A DNA stretch of 64,000 nucleotides from Cloeon dipterum. Taxonomy: Eukaryota; Arthropoda; Insecta; Ephemeroptera; Baetidae. The stretch lies in assembly GCF_949628265.1 (NCBI RefSeq), contig NC_088788.1, positions 18,538,001 to 18,602,000 of the forward strand, given 5' to 3'. The notes below the pieces were generated by a model. The model searched no databases. It worked only from the letters and a program-made list of their open reading frames with translations, and was not told the origin of the DNA. The translations under genes were made by a program, and so were the position numbers. Of the stretch, positions 47,100 through 59,161 are shown one piece after another; positions within the stretch are counted from its first letter, which is position 1; every line of letters begins with the position of its first letter.

Positions 47100-48807
47100 A
47101 TAAATTATCATGTCAAGTTTATTAAAAGATACAATTTATACAGCGGAAAACTGTTGTTAATGAAGCACTCCGATGAGAGTTAGCTTTTCCAGGATTGTTT
47201 TGAGCAAAAACTGTGTGGCGCTAATTGAAAGCAAACACAATGCCGGCTCTTCAGGGCTGCAGCTTATTAAATTTCGAGGGTTGGCTCCACAATAAACGGC
47301 TGGCTAATGCGAATCAGCGCCGGATTCCTTCCTTTCTCTCCTCTGGCCAACAATAAACGCGCGCGCCGCCGATTAATTTCCCTCGGAGGCTTGCCCCGAC
47401 GATGAAACAGTAGCTGCTCTCGCGGTTAATTGAGGCCAACTTGTGGCCATAAAAATCTTTTGGCGAAATTTTTAATATATTATTATTAGAGCGGCCGACC
47501 GAATTGCGCACGCTGCGTTATTTTTCGTTACAAGTGTAAAACGTTGCGCACGGTGTTTCGGCTGGCGTAATCATATGCTATAAACGTATTTAATTCCGAG
47601 TAAGAGATCAACAGCCCCTGGGTCCTTTTTGCACTCGCTGTGGCAAAACTTTCATTTATTTATTGTGCTGTCAACGAGGGCAATTATTGCAGGCTTAAAA
47701 CGTGAAATGAACCGCTTCAACACCAGGCTAAAGCAGTTGTTCCCAAAGGTTTAATTTTCGAAGTAAATCTGTGGAGATAAATCCTTTTTATCTTTACTTG
47801 AAATACCCTCTCAAAATTGGGAAAGAGCTACTGTTTCCATTTGTGAGAAAATCAGCTCCAAAGTTTGCATGACAATCAAGCAGTGAAACTGTGTCCCTCA
47901 TGAAAATCAGGATTATTTATTTAATTATTTTTTACGCCGTTGGATAGATCACGATGAGAGAAATAAAAATCGAGCGAAAAAGCATAAAAAAGATTTTTTA
48001 CGAGAAATTAGGCAAAATCTGAAATAAAACTGTTTATTTCAGTCCTGATTTCATTATTGCACAACGTTATAATTACGTAAATCTTTGCTAAATGGCACAA
48101 ACAATAATTAAACTCTTTGAACACTACTTTCAACATAGCCAACGATGCAAAATATTTTAAATTGTTGTAAAATTAACTATCAGCAACTATTTTAAGATCT
48201 TAATCTTTAAATTTGTGGACACATAAATATTTATTGCTTACTTAATTATGACCGTAATCAGGCCATGAAGAGGAGCAAAACTATCTAATAAAATGTTGGA
48301 TCTCCATTATTAAATCAAGATTTATCTGTTTTATTCAAGTTAGTTTTATAAATTATAAAACCATAAACGTAATTGGAACGATTACTGAAAGCGCTCTGGT
48401 CCCTTTTAATTAAAGCCGCCATAATTTTCCTCGAACTAATAACCGAGAGTGTGCTTAAAGTTTTCGCGGCAGCGCCGGCAGCTTCAATCATGCCGCCTTC
48501 TCCTTGTCAGCACATTTTTGACACAGAAAACTGGCACGCAAATTAATAGAAAAGTACATTCGCGACGAGCGTGCCAATAATCTCCCAGCAATAAAACGAT
48601 TAGAAAAATATCATTTTGAAACAAATAGAAGAGACGTCAAAGATTTTATGGTTTTGCAAAGGACCACCTCAGGGTAAATACAAACGCTTAAATGCACGAC
48701 GAGGAAAGTCGATTAGCTTTTGGAATCAGAGCAGCACCGTTATATGTAGTGATTTTCCTTTCTGTTGCAACAAAATGTTAAATTTTGGAATTGTTGTAAT
48801 TTTTAAA
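46053..48807. other. Intergenic DNA left of the DNAJB13-like gene
   Basis: Contains the GT microsatellite. A lysine-rich open frame at about 46512-46916 (ending KLPELKKRYKEFKERLEKIK and on) is unassigned. Otherwise nothing recognised. Confidence 0.3.
47063..47097 (+). repeat. (GT)n microsatellite
   Basis: About 35 bp of perfect GT dinucleotides. Confidence 0.95.
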
Positions 48808-50720
48808 ATGGGAATAGATTACTATGCAGTCCTGGAAGTCCAGAGAACGGCGAGCCCCGAGGAAATTAGAGCAGGGTAGAAAAAGTATTATTTTCTTAAA
48901 AATATTTTAAAATTTTCAAGCCTCCTTGCAGCTACGCCAGAGTAGCAATTCGATGCCACCCTGAGCGACCTTATTCAGAGTGTCCTCCCAAAGACCACGA
49001 GCTGCGTCACAACTGGTTCCAGTTGGCAGGAGAGGCTTTCGAGGTTTTGAGCCAACCGCTTCTCAGGGCAGCCTACGACAAATTCGGCGAGGCTGGAGTT
49101 AAAAAAGGAGTACCTGCCAGAGACCCGGAGCTTTTCTTTCCACCCTACTCTTATCATGACGACGCGATGAAAACTTACAGGTCAGTTTTTTTCCACAAAA
49201 CTGGCGGTTCAGTTTTAGAATTGAACCCCATACAAAAAAAAAATGATTAAAAAATTATTCTTTTCCAACAGAAATTTCTTTGGAACTGAGTCCCCTTCGG
49301 AGCCAGTGCTCCTGCAGTGGCAGTCGAACTTTACGACGCGAAAACCTGACGGAAAGATTGGCCCGTGGTTTAGGGAACAGCCGGAGGAAGTGATTTTGCC
49401 ACTGAGTCTGGAAAAGGTGATGCAAGGTGGCGAAGCTGAGGCAGTTATGATGCGGAGGGAGATGCACGGCTGCTTTGTCGAGGTCAAGGAGCACAGAATT
49501 AAACTCAACATCAACCCTGGCGTGCCCAATGGCTCTGGGTTCCTCTTCCCCAAAACAGGGCACCAAGCTCCTTTTAGTGTTCCAGGTAGGAAAATAAATG
49601 TAACTGGCGTTTCAATGCAAGATCTCGGTGCGGGGAGGCGAAAAGATGAGCACATTGGGCCCAAGCTTCTGCGGCCACTCAGGCCCCATATTATGTTATC
49701 TGCTCGGCGGTATGTTATTGGAACCCGGGTGATCACATATAGCCCACGGGATGTGCTGAGCAGAGAGGTTAAAAAATATAGACTGACTATGTGATGGGAA
49801 ATTTCTTTGAATTCTTCCTTTAAAAATATTTAGTTACTAAAGGAATCAAAATGGTATGTATTTAATGCCTCCACATTCTGCTAAAAAATAAGAAATTCAA
49901 CTTTCTCTTTCTTCAGGAAAATAAAATTGTAAAACTTGTATTAAAAAATTACAATGTAACAGGCGATGTTTTGGTGGTGACGAAGGATCTGCCCCATCCT
50001 GTATTCACAAGGGAGCGTCATGATCTGGTCGTCAACTGTAAAGTGACCTTGACAGAAGCCCTTCTAGGCTGCATAATCCAAGTACCAACTCTAGATGGGC
50101 GTTTGTTACGCATCAATGTCACCGATGTCATTACGTAAGACAATATTTATTAATCAAGCAGAAATTATTTAAACCAAATAAATTTCAGTCCGGATTTCGA
50201 ACTGCGGATAAGTGGCGAAGGCATGCCCATTTGTGCCACGGAATATCCTGCACCGCCGATCGAGCCGCCGAGCCGCAAGTGCTGCCTGGTGACGCCCGGC
50301 TGGGTGGGCGAGCAGCAGTTCTACGAGGAGTGCCAGGACAAGATGGGTCCCTGCTCGACCTGCGGCCAAACCTTCGACCGTCAGGACTGCGAGGGCAGCC
50401 ACCCCCTGGAGCCACGCACCCTCTTCCCCAGCAACGTCCGGGGGCAGTCACGAAGCAGTCTCGGCTCCGTCAGTTTTGAGGAGGTGCGGAAGAGGGCCTC
50501 TTTCGACCGGCCGGAGGTCGAGAGGGCCAGGATCGACCTGCTGGGCCGCTTCCCCAACCTGTTTGACAGCAAGGACGTGGAGAACGGAGACCTTGTGATC
50601 AGGTTCAAAATCGCGTTCCCGACGGACGTGCCCGGCCATCGCAGAGGGAACATCGCAGAAGCGCTTAATCATTTGGTCCGGCAGCCGGTACAAAGGATTT
50701 CTTTCAACAAAAAGTACTGA
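48808..50720 (+). CDS. DNAJB13-like HSP40 co-chaperone, divergent
   Basis: Type II J-protein resembling DNAJB13, an axonemal radial-spoke protein. Six exons: 48808-48875, 48932-49180, 49272-49585, 49834-49853, 49917-50134 and 50189-50720, giving 466 residues against about 316 in human. The J domain (MGIDYYAVLEVQRTASPEEI, then AAYDKFGEAG) has HPE in place of the catalytic HPD, so DnaK/Hsp70 stimulation is doubtful; human DNAJB13 also lacks HPD. The client-binding beta domains follow (LNINPGVPNGSGFLFPKTGHQAP, RERHDLVVNCKVTLTEALLG, TLDGRLLRINV, ISGEGMP). Between EGMP and DLVIRFKIAFP lies an extra stretch of about 115 residues rich in Cys, Pro and charged residues, not typical of the family. A 20-nt exon is needed to keep frame. 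A SINE fragment sits in intron 3. Confidence 0.85.
49605..49731 (+). mobile_element. SINE fragment F in intron 3 of the DNAJB13-like gene
   Basis: GGGGAGGCGAAAAGATGAGC, CACATTGGGCCCAAGC and GGCGGTATGTTATTGGAACC match copy D read on its own strand. Head and tail are missing. It lies between the donor at 49586 and the acceptor before 49834. Confidence 0.7.
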
Positions 50721-51334
50721 ATTAAAATTACCGGCTGATATTATTCAGCAAAATAATAATTATGGAGCTTCATAATTAAGGCTTTTTCAAAAATCCTGGA
50801 AAATTAGTTTGCGAAAGATCGTCTGCAGCTTTTGTTCAAGTATAGAGATATCAACGTAAATCTCTTACTCCCCTCCCTGAAGAGTGGTTCTAAAACAACC
50901 TTTGAGTTTAAAAAAATTAAGGTCAAAGTCACTCTTTTGCAATTCCAATTTTTCAGGGTGATATCTTTTTTTAAATTATGGTGAAGTAAAATGTAGCCCC
51001 TGGTAACTGAGTCGGCAAAATCATTATTAAAAAAGGCTTTTAAAATCTAAATTCATGAAATCTAGAGGATTCTAGCTGACTCGAGCTTGTATTCGAGGAT
51101 GGTCTTTTCTTCTCTCTTTTGCACGGAAAATTAAGAAAACTTCATTTATAAGCAGCTTTTTAAAGTGTCCTAAATGGATGCTGAATATTTTGTCCCCCCT
51201 GCCAGAGCTGGAATTTAAGTTGGCCTATATTGCAAACAGACATGTCTCCACGCGACACGCCTGCCATTCCATTTAAATCTGTTATTAAAACAAACAACTA
51301 CGATGAATTGCTGTATTTGTATCAACTGTGATTT
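50721..51334 (+). other. 3' flank of the DNAJB13-like gene up to the gap
   Basis: AT-rich, no exon recognised. Possible 3' UTR of the gene at its left side. Confidence 0.3.
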
Positions 51335-51834
51335 NNNNNNNNNNNNNNNNNNNNNNNNNNNNNNNNNNNNNNNNNNNNNNNNNNNNNNNNNNNNNNNNNN
51401 NNNNNNNNNNNNNNNNNNNNNNNNNNNNNNNNNNNNNNNNNNNNNNNNNNNNNNNNNNNNNNNNNNNNNNNNNNNNNNNNNNNNNNNNNNNNNNNNNNNN
51501 NNNNNNNNNNNNNNNNNNNNNNNNNNNNNNNNNNNNNNNNNNNNNNNNNNNNNNNNNNNNNNNNNNNNNNNNNNNNNNNNNNNNNNNNNNNNNNNNNNNN
51601 NNNNNNNNNNNNNNNNNNNNNNNNNNNNNNNNNNNNNNNNNNNNNNNNNNNNNNNNNNNNNNNNNNNNNNNNNNNNNNNNNNNNNNNNNNNNNNNNNNNN
51701 NNNNNNNNNNNNNNNNNNNNNNNNNNNNNNNNNNNNNNNNNNNNNNNNNNNNNNNNNNNNNNNNNNNNNNNNNNNNNNNNNNNNNNNNNNNNNNNNNNNN
51801 NNNNNNNNNNNNNNNNNNNNNNNNNNNNNNNNNN
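51335..51834. other. Assembly gap of 500 N
   Basis: Exactly 500 undetermined bases, so the true length is probably unknown. Apparent open frames spanning it are artefacts. Confidence 0.98.
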
Positions 51835-52382
51835 GTTTCACCCCCTCGTGCACCCCTCGCATTCGGTCGCCTTCAACCCCCCGCGTGCCAAATTGGTCGG
51901 CGTGTGTGCGAGTAGCCGACACCGCAAATCGTTTGATGACAATCGAATCAGTTTCGTGAATAGCCTACGACAGGCACACGCATTTTCGTCCGGCCGTAAA
52001 GCAATAAAATAAATGTCAGCCACGTGATCTGGGATTCTGACCAGAGGATAAGTGATGATTAATTATCAGCAGCATCGTTAAGTTATTTTGCGTGGTCACT
52101 GGTCGCAACATATGTTAATATAAACGTATGAACAAGAGATATTTTTTACTGGCGGCAACGTTTGTGACCTATTAAAGCATATTGCTCAAAGGTATTAGAA
52201 AAAATCCACCAGTCCTTGAAAAATCCAGACTGAATTTGTATGTTATACATAAAAAAATTGACAAAAGAAGTTGACTATAGTCAATTATATTTTTTTTCCA
52301 ATGAATAATATTGTTTGGTTTTTCATTTTTCTTGCATCCGCAGTAAAACCAGCCCGTTGGCTCGCATTGTTAAGGCACTCTC
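51835..52382. other. Intergenic DNA between gap and SINE
   Basis: GC-rich next to the gap, AT-rich later. No gene recognised. Confidence 0.3.
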
Positions 52383-52776
52383 AGGAGTGTCAAAGCAATG
52401 GGAGGTATTTGAGCAATTCGGAGTTCTAATACTGGCTACCTAATGTCAGAGATGGCTCAAGTGGTTAGTTTAGTGACTCGAAATGCTCAAATTGCTCAAC
52501 GGGCTGAGAGGCGCACCTGCGCCGACTCGCTACTTGCTGGTTTGCACCTTTCCAGCATGCGTGATTTGGTTTCATTGGACGAATGTCTAGCGTTTCAAAA
52601 AAAGTCCTCGGTGCGGAGGCAAGTGGCCCTTGAGTGGGCTGGGTCCCTGTGCGGCCTGGTGCGCCCATGTTATCCGTTCGCGGTGTTATTGGGACCCGGG
52701 TTTCAGCATTCGTGCTAGTGCAGTGCGCGCCCTTCCCGGTCCTCCGGTCCTCGGACAGGGATAAAAAGAGCAAAAA
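52383..52776 (+). mobile_element. SINE copy C with tRNA-like head, best preserved
   Basis: Starts AGGAGTGTCAAAGCAATGGG. Near 52443 it reads GTCAGAGATGGCTCAAGTGG, where TGGCTCAAGTGG fits a tRNA-type pol III A box and GGTTAG follows as in a tRNA D arm. The body runs from GACTCGCTACTTGCTGG (52522) through GTGTTATTGGGACCCGGG and ends CAGGGATAAAAAGAGCAAAAAA. The body is nearly identical to copy B, whose head is instead 5S-like. A GGTCCTCC/GGTCCTCG duplication occurs near the end. Confidence 0.85.
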
Positions 52777-54601
52777 ATTCTTATTGTATCACAAGGTAAA
52801 AGCAACATTTTCATGTTTCATTTATTATTTTTTCGTGCCATCATATTGTTGACATGCAAGGACACTGAAGAAATGAAAAGATGTTGTGAGCCTGTATGTG
52901 AGCAAACAAATTCTATGGCGCGCACTGTGGGGTATTAACAAGCGTTACACGACTTTCTAGGCAATTTTTACTTCAGCCAGACCACCGAGTTGTGTTTTGC
53001 TTTATGGAAGAGTTATAAAAGAGACAAGCCGTTTCATGCAAGCTGAATTAACAACTCATAGATTTATTTGCTCTTATTGTCAGTCCTGTTTACAAAGGTA
53101 TGGCGACGTTCTGTGATGTAACACAACAAAAAAACTGTTTTCTTTTATTTTAATATGCTAAACGGAATGCACTTTTTATATAGATATGTTGTGGTTGCAA
53201 TTACGATCTGAATTTTACACGGGTTTGGTCCAATTATATTTGGCTATAAAATACAAATAAAATCTGGCTATCAATAATTATTATCAATTAATTATAGCAC
53301 ACCCAGTAAATCAATTAAGTATTTTTCTTTTTTAAAATTTTTGAGGGCAAAATAATGTGCTTATCACAAAGCTTCAAAGATTAAAGCGGTCAACTAATCG
53401 ACTCAAGGGTGAAAATTGCTATCATTGGACACACACAGTGCAACTGCCTTGATGTTTTAAAGTGGAATGATACTGGGCAACAATTGAAAACTATTTAAAT
53501 TGTTGGATGCCTTAAACAATTGACCGATAAACAATTTGTTCAACAATTTGCAATAATAAAAAAATGACATTCCTACAAGAAAAATTCAAATTTTGCCAAT
53601 TTTCTCCAAAATTTACAGTGCTCAAACATATTTTCTTGGCATATTCCGATTCCTCTCGTCGAGATCTGTTCAACGGTGTATGCCACTTATTGGGGAAACT
53701 CTTGGTTTTGAAATTAAATCGGATTTCAAGTAAGGAGACAGCCATTGCCATTTGAAAAGCACGGTAACTTTCCAGCCAATTTTCTCAAAAAATTACAGCG
53801 CTCCTTAGGTCAATTTAGGCTTTAACTGAATCTTAAGGGACGAGTTTATGCATTGGCAACAAGCATTTTCCAGGCTTTTGCAGTATCATTCCTCTTTAAA
53901 AATAATACATATAAGTGGCCTTGGTCTCAATTCTCCCTTAGACACCTGAAGACAACAAAGCCACCTTAACAATATATAATAATTGAGCTACCCTGCGTGA
54001 CGGCCATATCATAAGAATAAGCACACGTTCAAGCGGGGAAATCTTGTTCAAAGGGATGTCACAGGGATTTATGTTTTTACGGTAGTGGCATAATGCAAGT
54101 TAAATTGTTTGCTGACTTACAATAATAAATAATGCCGTGAGAAGAAACTTCTCGTTTGGTCAACACGTGACGCACGTGATAATCAGGCATGGGTGTCCTG
54201 CGTGAGCGAGGGACATTACGCGGAACTTCAAAAAGAAAGCACGGACAGCCGCTTCAGATCAGTAATAAAAGCCTAGGGGTGGTCTATATTTTAGTCCATT
54301 CGACAGGGTGGCTGACCGAATCTTAAAATAAAATGCCATGAATCTTCTCTCTTCCTGGTTGTCACGTTTAACGTAACCATCATATTATTTTACACCGCAC
54401 CCACACGCTCAAGGGCAAATAATTAATGCCATGACGGAAAATGGGGAGAATGTGAGCAGAATAATATAACGCGATTCTTTTCTGTAAAGATATATTAAAA
54501 AGGAGGAAGTTTTTGAAGAATCGAGGATGAAGTCAGTTCTAATTACAATATGGAACAACCAATAAGTAGTGTTAACATACTAACTCTAGTAAAAAGAGTA
54601 A
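52777..54601. other. AT-rich intergenic DNA
   Basis: Contains two reverse-oriented units of the CAGCACTGTAAATTT repeat (53590-53790). No gene recognised. Confidence 0.3.
53590..53790 (-). repeat. Two minus-strand units of the CAGCACTGTAAATTT repeat
   Basis: On the minus strand GAGCACTGTAAATTTTGGAG followed by AAAATTGGC lies at about 53595-53623, preceded by AGATCTCGACGAGAGGAAT as in the copy at 13205. A more diverged core (GAGCGCTGTAATTTTTTGAG) lies near 53771-53800. Confidence 0.6.
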
Positions 54602-55037
54602 AATTAACCAGTTGCATAAACCCTTAGTTATTGAAGCCGCCAACAGACTGCGCAACCACAGACTTTCTTAGAAATTTTGTTTTAAGCGGTTTTAAGGCAT
54701 TTCCGCTGCGATTTCAGACTCAATCTAGCTATTTTGCTTTTTTTTTAATTAATTTGCTAATTTTTGACGTGCTGAAAGCCAAAATCGGCTCAGCCATTCG
54801 CCGTAGAAACGTTTGTAAAGATTTTTTTATTTCAAAAAATAGTTTTTCACGATTCTACGGCGATTGGCTGAACCGATTTTGGTTTTCAGCGCGTCAAAAA
54901 TTATCAAATTAATTGAAGAATGCACAGTAGCTAGATTGAGTCTGAAATCGCAGCGGAAGTGCCTTAAAATCGAAAGTCTACGGTGGCGCCATCTGTTGGC
55001 GGCTTCGAACATTTAGGGTTTATGCAACTGGTGAATT
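54602..55037. mobile_element. Foldback (long inverted repeat) transposable element
   Basis: The two halves are inverted copies of about 190-210 bp around an AT-rich spacer at about 54813-54849. The ends are AATTAACCAGTTGCATAAAC and its mirror GTTTATGCAACTGGTGAATT. The left arm carries an extra block (54674-54697) and differs in places (GACTGCGCAACCA against TGGCGCCACCG). There is no coding capacity, so it is a non-autonomous foldback or MITE-like element. A single right arm is also found at 15469-15608. Confidence 0.9.
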
Positions 55038-57145
55038 GCTCGCACCATTGTAGTCGGCAAGTTTGATTATTTATGTAGTAAAATCAATATGAATCATTTA
55101 GAAAAATAAAATTGGTACTCTAAATGTGGCGCAGATTCTATGTTGTGAACCTCTTCTGCTTCAACTATTAAGCGACAATAATCAATAGGTCACCTCTTCA
55201 CGGCCTTCGTTATAATCTTGTCAGCTATGCCGCGACCATTCAGCACATTAGCGTCGGGGTAAGCGCGCAGTAACAAAAGTAGCCTTCCAGGAAAAGAGCT
55301 GATCTCTCCTATTGATGTTGTTAAAAGAGGGTTCATATACCGAAAAAAGCATTTTCTGAAGAAGAAGTATACTACATTTTGTATGTAAAAGCTTTTTTAG
55401 AAAATCAATTAGCGTTTGTTATTTCCTCCATAACTCCAGTTAGCTTCAGAGAATTTAGCCTTTTTGAGCATGCAGACCTGCGAAAAGTTTAACGGTTTAA
55501 ATTTATTCCTTTGTATTTTAGCTTGGAGGAGATACATGCGCGGCACGTACTCCTCCGGGCTAAAGTAATAATCTCCTCAATTACGCAGCCTGTGGATATT
55601 TTGGAACACGAGCGACTTTTTGCCAGATGAATGCAAAGTTTCTTGGCGCTATTCAACCGATTTCTCCAGATTCCAAACGCTGCGTTAATTTCTAATGAAG
55701 ACGCGCACTAATTTCATCAGTTTGTTGGAGTCGTGAGATGGCCAGACGTCACGCGTCGCATTAATTATCTCGATACGCATACATTGATTCGGGCATCGCG
55801 TGAATTGGATTTTTCTCTGCCAACCGTTTTCGGTGCAAAAGGCAGATTTGCATGACTATTAGAAGATCCTGCTGGTGATTATTTATATTATGATAATGTG
55901 TTTATTGCCACAAATACCCCAGTTTGTTGATTGCTCAATGATTTAGGCGGCGTCCTGCACGCAATTCGAACCCGCCGCACTCTCGGCTACCGCGCCGCGC
56001 CGCGCAGCTCGTTTTTTAGCTCAGCTCAAATTAAATTAGCATGTTGTTCATTGTGTTTTCCTGTTTCACCGACTGAGGGATAGGTCGTAAAATTTCTCTT
56101 TCGATATACGCACATAGCTTTTCATTTCGAATCACAATCCTAATTAGTACAGTACAGACACGTTTGCATTTGTGAAATCTCCGTGTGCCATGTAAAATAT
56201 TATTGTCTTTTGTGACGATTAAAGGAAAAGAGGAATTTATATTTTTATGATTCTTTCACTTTTACTAAGGCGCCAAAATGGATTGAAGGGATTACAACTA
56301 AAGTATAATTGCACCTAGCTAGCCTAATTGTCATCATTTAGCTTGCGAGCAAATGCATTTATCGAGCGTGTGTCGAGAAATTGTGCCGGCAGCTAAACGT
56401 GACAATGACAATACGTGCCGGCCCCCGGCTTTAATTCACCCAGGCACACACTTACCCGCTTTGTAATTGCTGTAAATAGTCGCGTATTTTTGCAAAGGCA
56501 AACTACTTTGTGCGATTTATTACTTGGGCAATTGGAACAGCAATTTGGCATAGATCAGGAAATTAATGCTAATAAATCAATAAAAGAAGATTTATTTCTT
56601 CTGCTCTATTTGAAATCGTCACAGTTTATATAAATATCAAATTAAAGTGACGAAATGAAATTAATTTGCATTGTAATTAATGTGATTAAGCGAGTTTCTA
56701 GATTTGTAAAAAAGTATCCACGAATATAATAAATTATATTCTAGTTAAATGGTTTGGAGCTGTAATACATAGTCTTCCAAGTTCATTTTATCATGGCCTA
56801 TATATGCAACCTGCGAAGCCTGTTCTGGTCTATCTCCGCGGCAGAGGGCAGCACTTTATAATATCTTTTCTTATCCACTCCATCCACCCGCTTGAGTTCT
56901 ATTATCTTTTCATTTTTATTGGAGACTACAAAACATCTGGACGTTCTGTACAATTTAAGTACACAAAAAAATATGTGATTCGTAACTCGTAACAAGAAAA
57001 AGGTTTGATTAAACTTTTATGCACTATATAATTAAGGATTAATTTGATTGGCAAAATTTCCAAAAAATTAAAATTTTATTTTTTTTAATTAAAATAACAA
57101 CCAGGCTTTCAAAAATATTAATTTTGTTTCGCAGACAGAGATAAA
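55038..57145. other. Intergenic DNA left of SGSH
   Basis: No gene recognised. 55930-56030 is GC-rich. A TTTTGTTTCGCAG acceptor-like signal just before 57135 suggests that SGSH has an upstream non-coding exon somewhere in this interval. Confidence 0.3.
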
Positions 57146-59161
57146 ATGCAGTTCGCTATCATAATAGCTCTCCTCGCAAACCTTTTGGTCACCGGCATGA
57201 ACGCTGACGACAAACCAAAGAACGTGCTTCTCATAGTTGGTAATACAACGTGAATAAACTTTATTTAAAATACATCGCTATTCAATTTTAGCCGATGATG
57301 GAGGATTCCAAATGGGCGCATACAACAGCATGTGCATCACGGAAAATTTGGATAAGCTCGCAAAAAAGAGTTTAATATTTGATAACGCTTTTACTGCAGT
57401 CAGCAGCTGCTCTCCTAGGTATTTTAAATTAATTTTGTAAATAATAAAAGGGCTCCATTCTCTAACAGTCGATCATCGATTTTAACTGGTCAACCAAACC
57501 ACCAAAATGGAATGTATGGCTTGCACCAAGGTGTGCACCATTTCCAATCCTTTGACGAGATCCAGAGCTTGCCAAAAATACTGACAAAGAAAGGCGTGAG
57601 GACAGGTATGATATAATATGCAAAAATTATTTAGCGACCTGATGTTTCGTTTAATTTCTTTATGACTTTCAGGAATAATAGGAAAAAAGCACGTTGGACC
57701 AGCAGAAGTTTACCCCTTTGATTTTGCCTATACCGAAGAAAACCATTCAATTTTGCAAGTCGGAAGAAATATCACAAAAATCAAGCTCTTGGTGAAGGAG
57801 TTTTTGTCCCAGAGCAAAGAGAAGTATGAATTACACACCAAACAACAAAATGCAGATTAAATATTATCTTCATTTCCAGGCCGTTCTTCTTGTATGTGGC
57901 GTTCCACGATCCTCACCGCTGTGGGCACACGAATCCAGAGTACGGACAATTCTGCGAAAAGTTTGGAAACGGGGAGTCAGGAATGGGAGTGATCCAGGAC
58001 TGGAATCCGATTTATTACCAACCAGACGAAATAACACCACCTGACTTGCCGTATTTCATTCCGTTCACGCGCGCAGCCCAAGAAGATGTTGCTGCTCAGT
58101 TTACAACAATGTCAAGATTAGATCAAGGTTTCAATTTATTAACTGATTTCTAATAATTAATCAAATTAAATATAACAGGAGTTGGACTGATCTTGAAGGA
58201 ATTGCAGAATGCTGGAGTCGCAGACAGTACGTTAGTGATGTACACTTCAGATAATGGAATCCCCTTCCCAAGTGGGCGCACAAATTTATATGATCCTGGT
58301 TTGAGAGATTTAATTAAAGCAAAAATTATTTTAACATTTACAAAAACTACAGGACTTGCTGAGCCCCTTTTGATTCATTCTCCTTTCAACAAGAAACGCC
58401 AGGGACAGGTGACTTACTCTATGACCTCATTACTGGACGTAACACCAACAATCCTCGACTGGTTTGGAGTAGAAAAACCAGCGAGTTTGACAGGAAGATC
58501 ACTCCTGCCCCTTTTAATCAAGGGTCAGCAACAATTTTCTCATTAGAATTAATAAGACTGTAACGTTTTAATTTACAATTTCAGAACCTCAAGACAACAG
58601 GCCAATTTTCGCAAGTCACACTCACCACGAGGTCACCATGTATTATCCCATGAGGGCGATTAGGACTAAGCGGTACAAGCTCATACACAACTTGAATTTC
58701 ATGATGCCGTTCCCAATTGATCAGGATTTTTTCGTGTCCCAAACATTCCAGGTAGGAAAATTGAGATCCATTAAAGTAATTTTAAATTAATCTCATTTTT
58801 AAAAAGGACATGCTGAATAGGACGAAAAATAAGGAACCATTAAACTGGTACAAGACACTGAAAAAATATTACTATAGACCTGAGTGGGAAATGTTTGACC
58901 TGCGCGAGGATCCAGAAGAGACCCTGAATGTGATCAGCAAAAAATCTTACAAGGTTATCACGGAAAACAAATCGTATTCGAGTTATTTCAAATGATATTT
59001 AATTCTAGAAAATATTTGAAGACTTAAAAACCCAACTGTGGCAATGGCAAAATACAACTGGAGACCCCTGGATTTGCGCACCAGGAGCAGTTTTGGAAAA
59101 TGCTGGTGGATACAAACACCAGCCAGCTTGTCTCTCCGCTGGATATTTCAACGATTTATAA
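57146..59161 (+). CDS. Sgsh: N-sulfoglucosamine sulfohydrolase (heparan N-sulfatase, sulfamidase)
   Basis: Lysosomal enzyme that removes N-linked sulfate from glucosamine during heparan sulfate breakdown. Ten exons: 57146-57239, 57292-57418, 57469-57605, 57673-57823, 57880-58127, 58179-58298, 58353-58523, 58585-58751, 58807-58953 and 59009-59161, giving 504 residues (human 502). Residues 1-20 form a signal peptide. ADDGG (32-36) supplies metal ligands. C71 in SSCSPSR is the cysteine converted to formylglycine. Further landmarks are [58 protein letters not shown] and [16 protein letters not shown]. All are very close to the human enzyme, and the active-site residues look intact. All nine introns are 50-70 bp. 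The AATAAA polyadenylation signal overlaps the stop codon. Confidence 0.96.

Noticed and set aside
51215-51959. Long open frames across the N region
   Set aside because: They exist only because N codons are not read as stops.
55940-55990. tRNA-like boxes on the minus strand (TAGCCGAGAG and GGGTTCGAATTGC)
   Set aside because: The A-box and B-box resemblances are only about 10 bp apart, too close for a tRNA, and no acceptor stem pairs.
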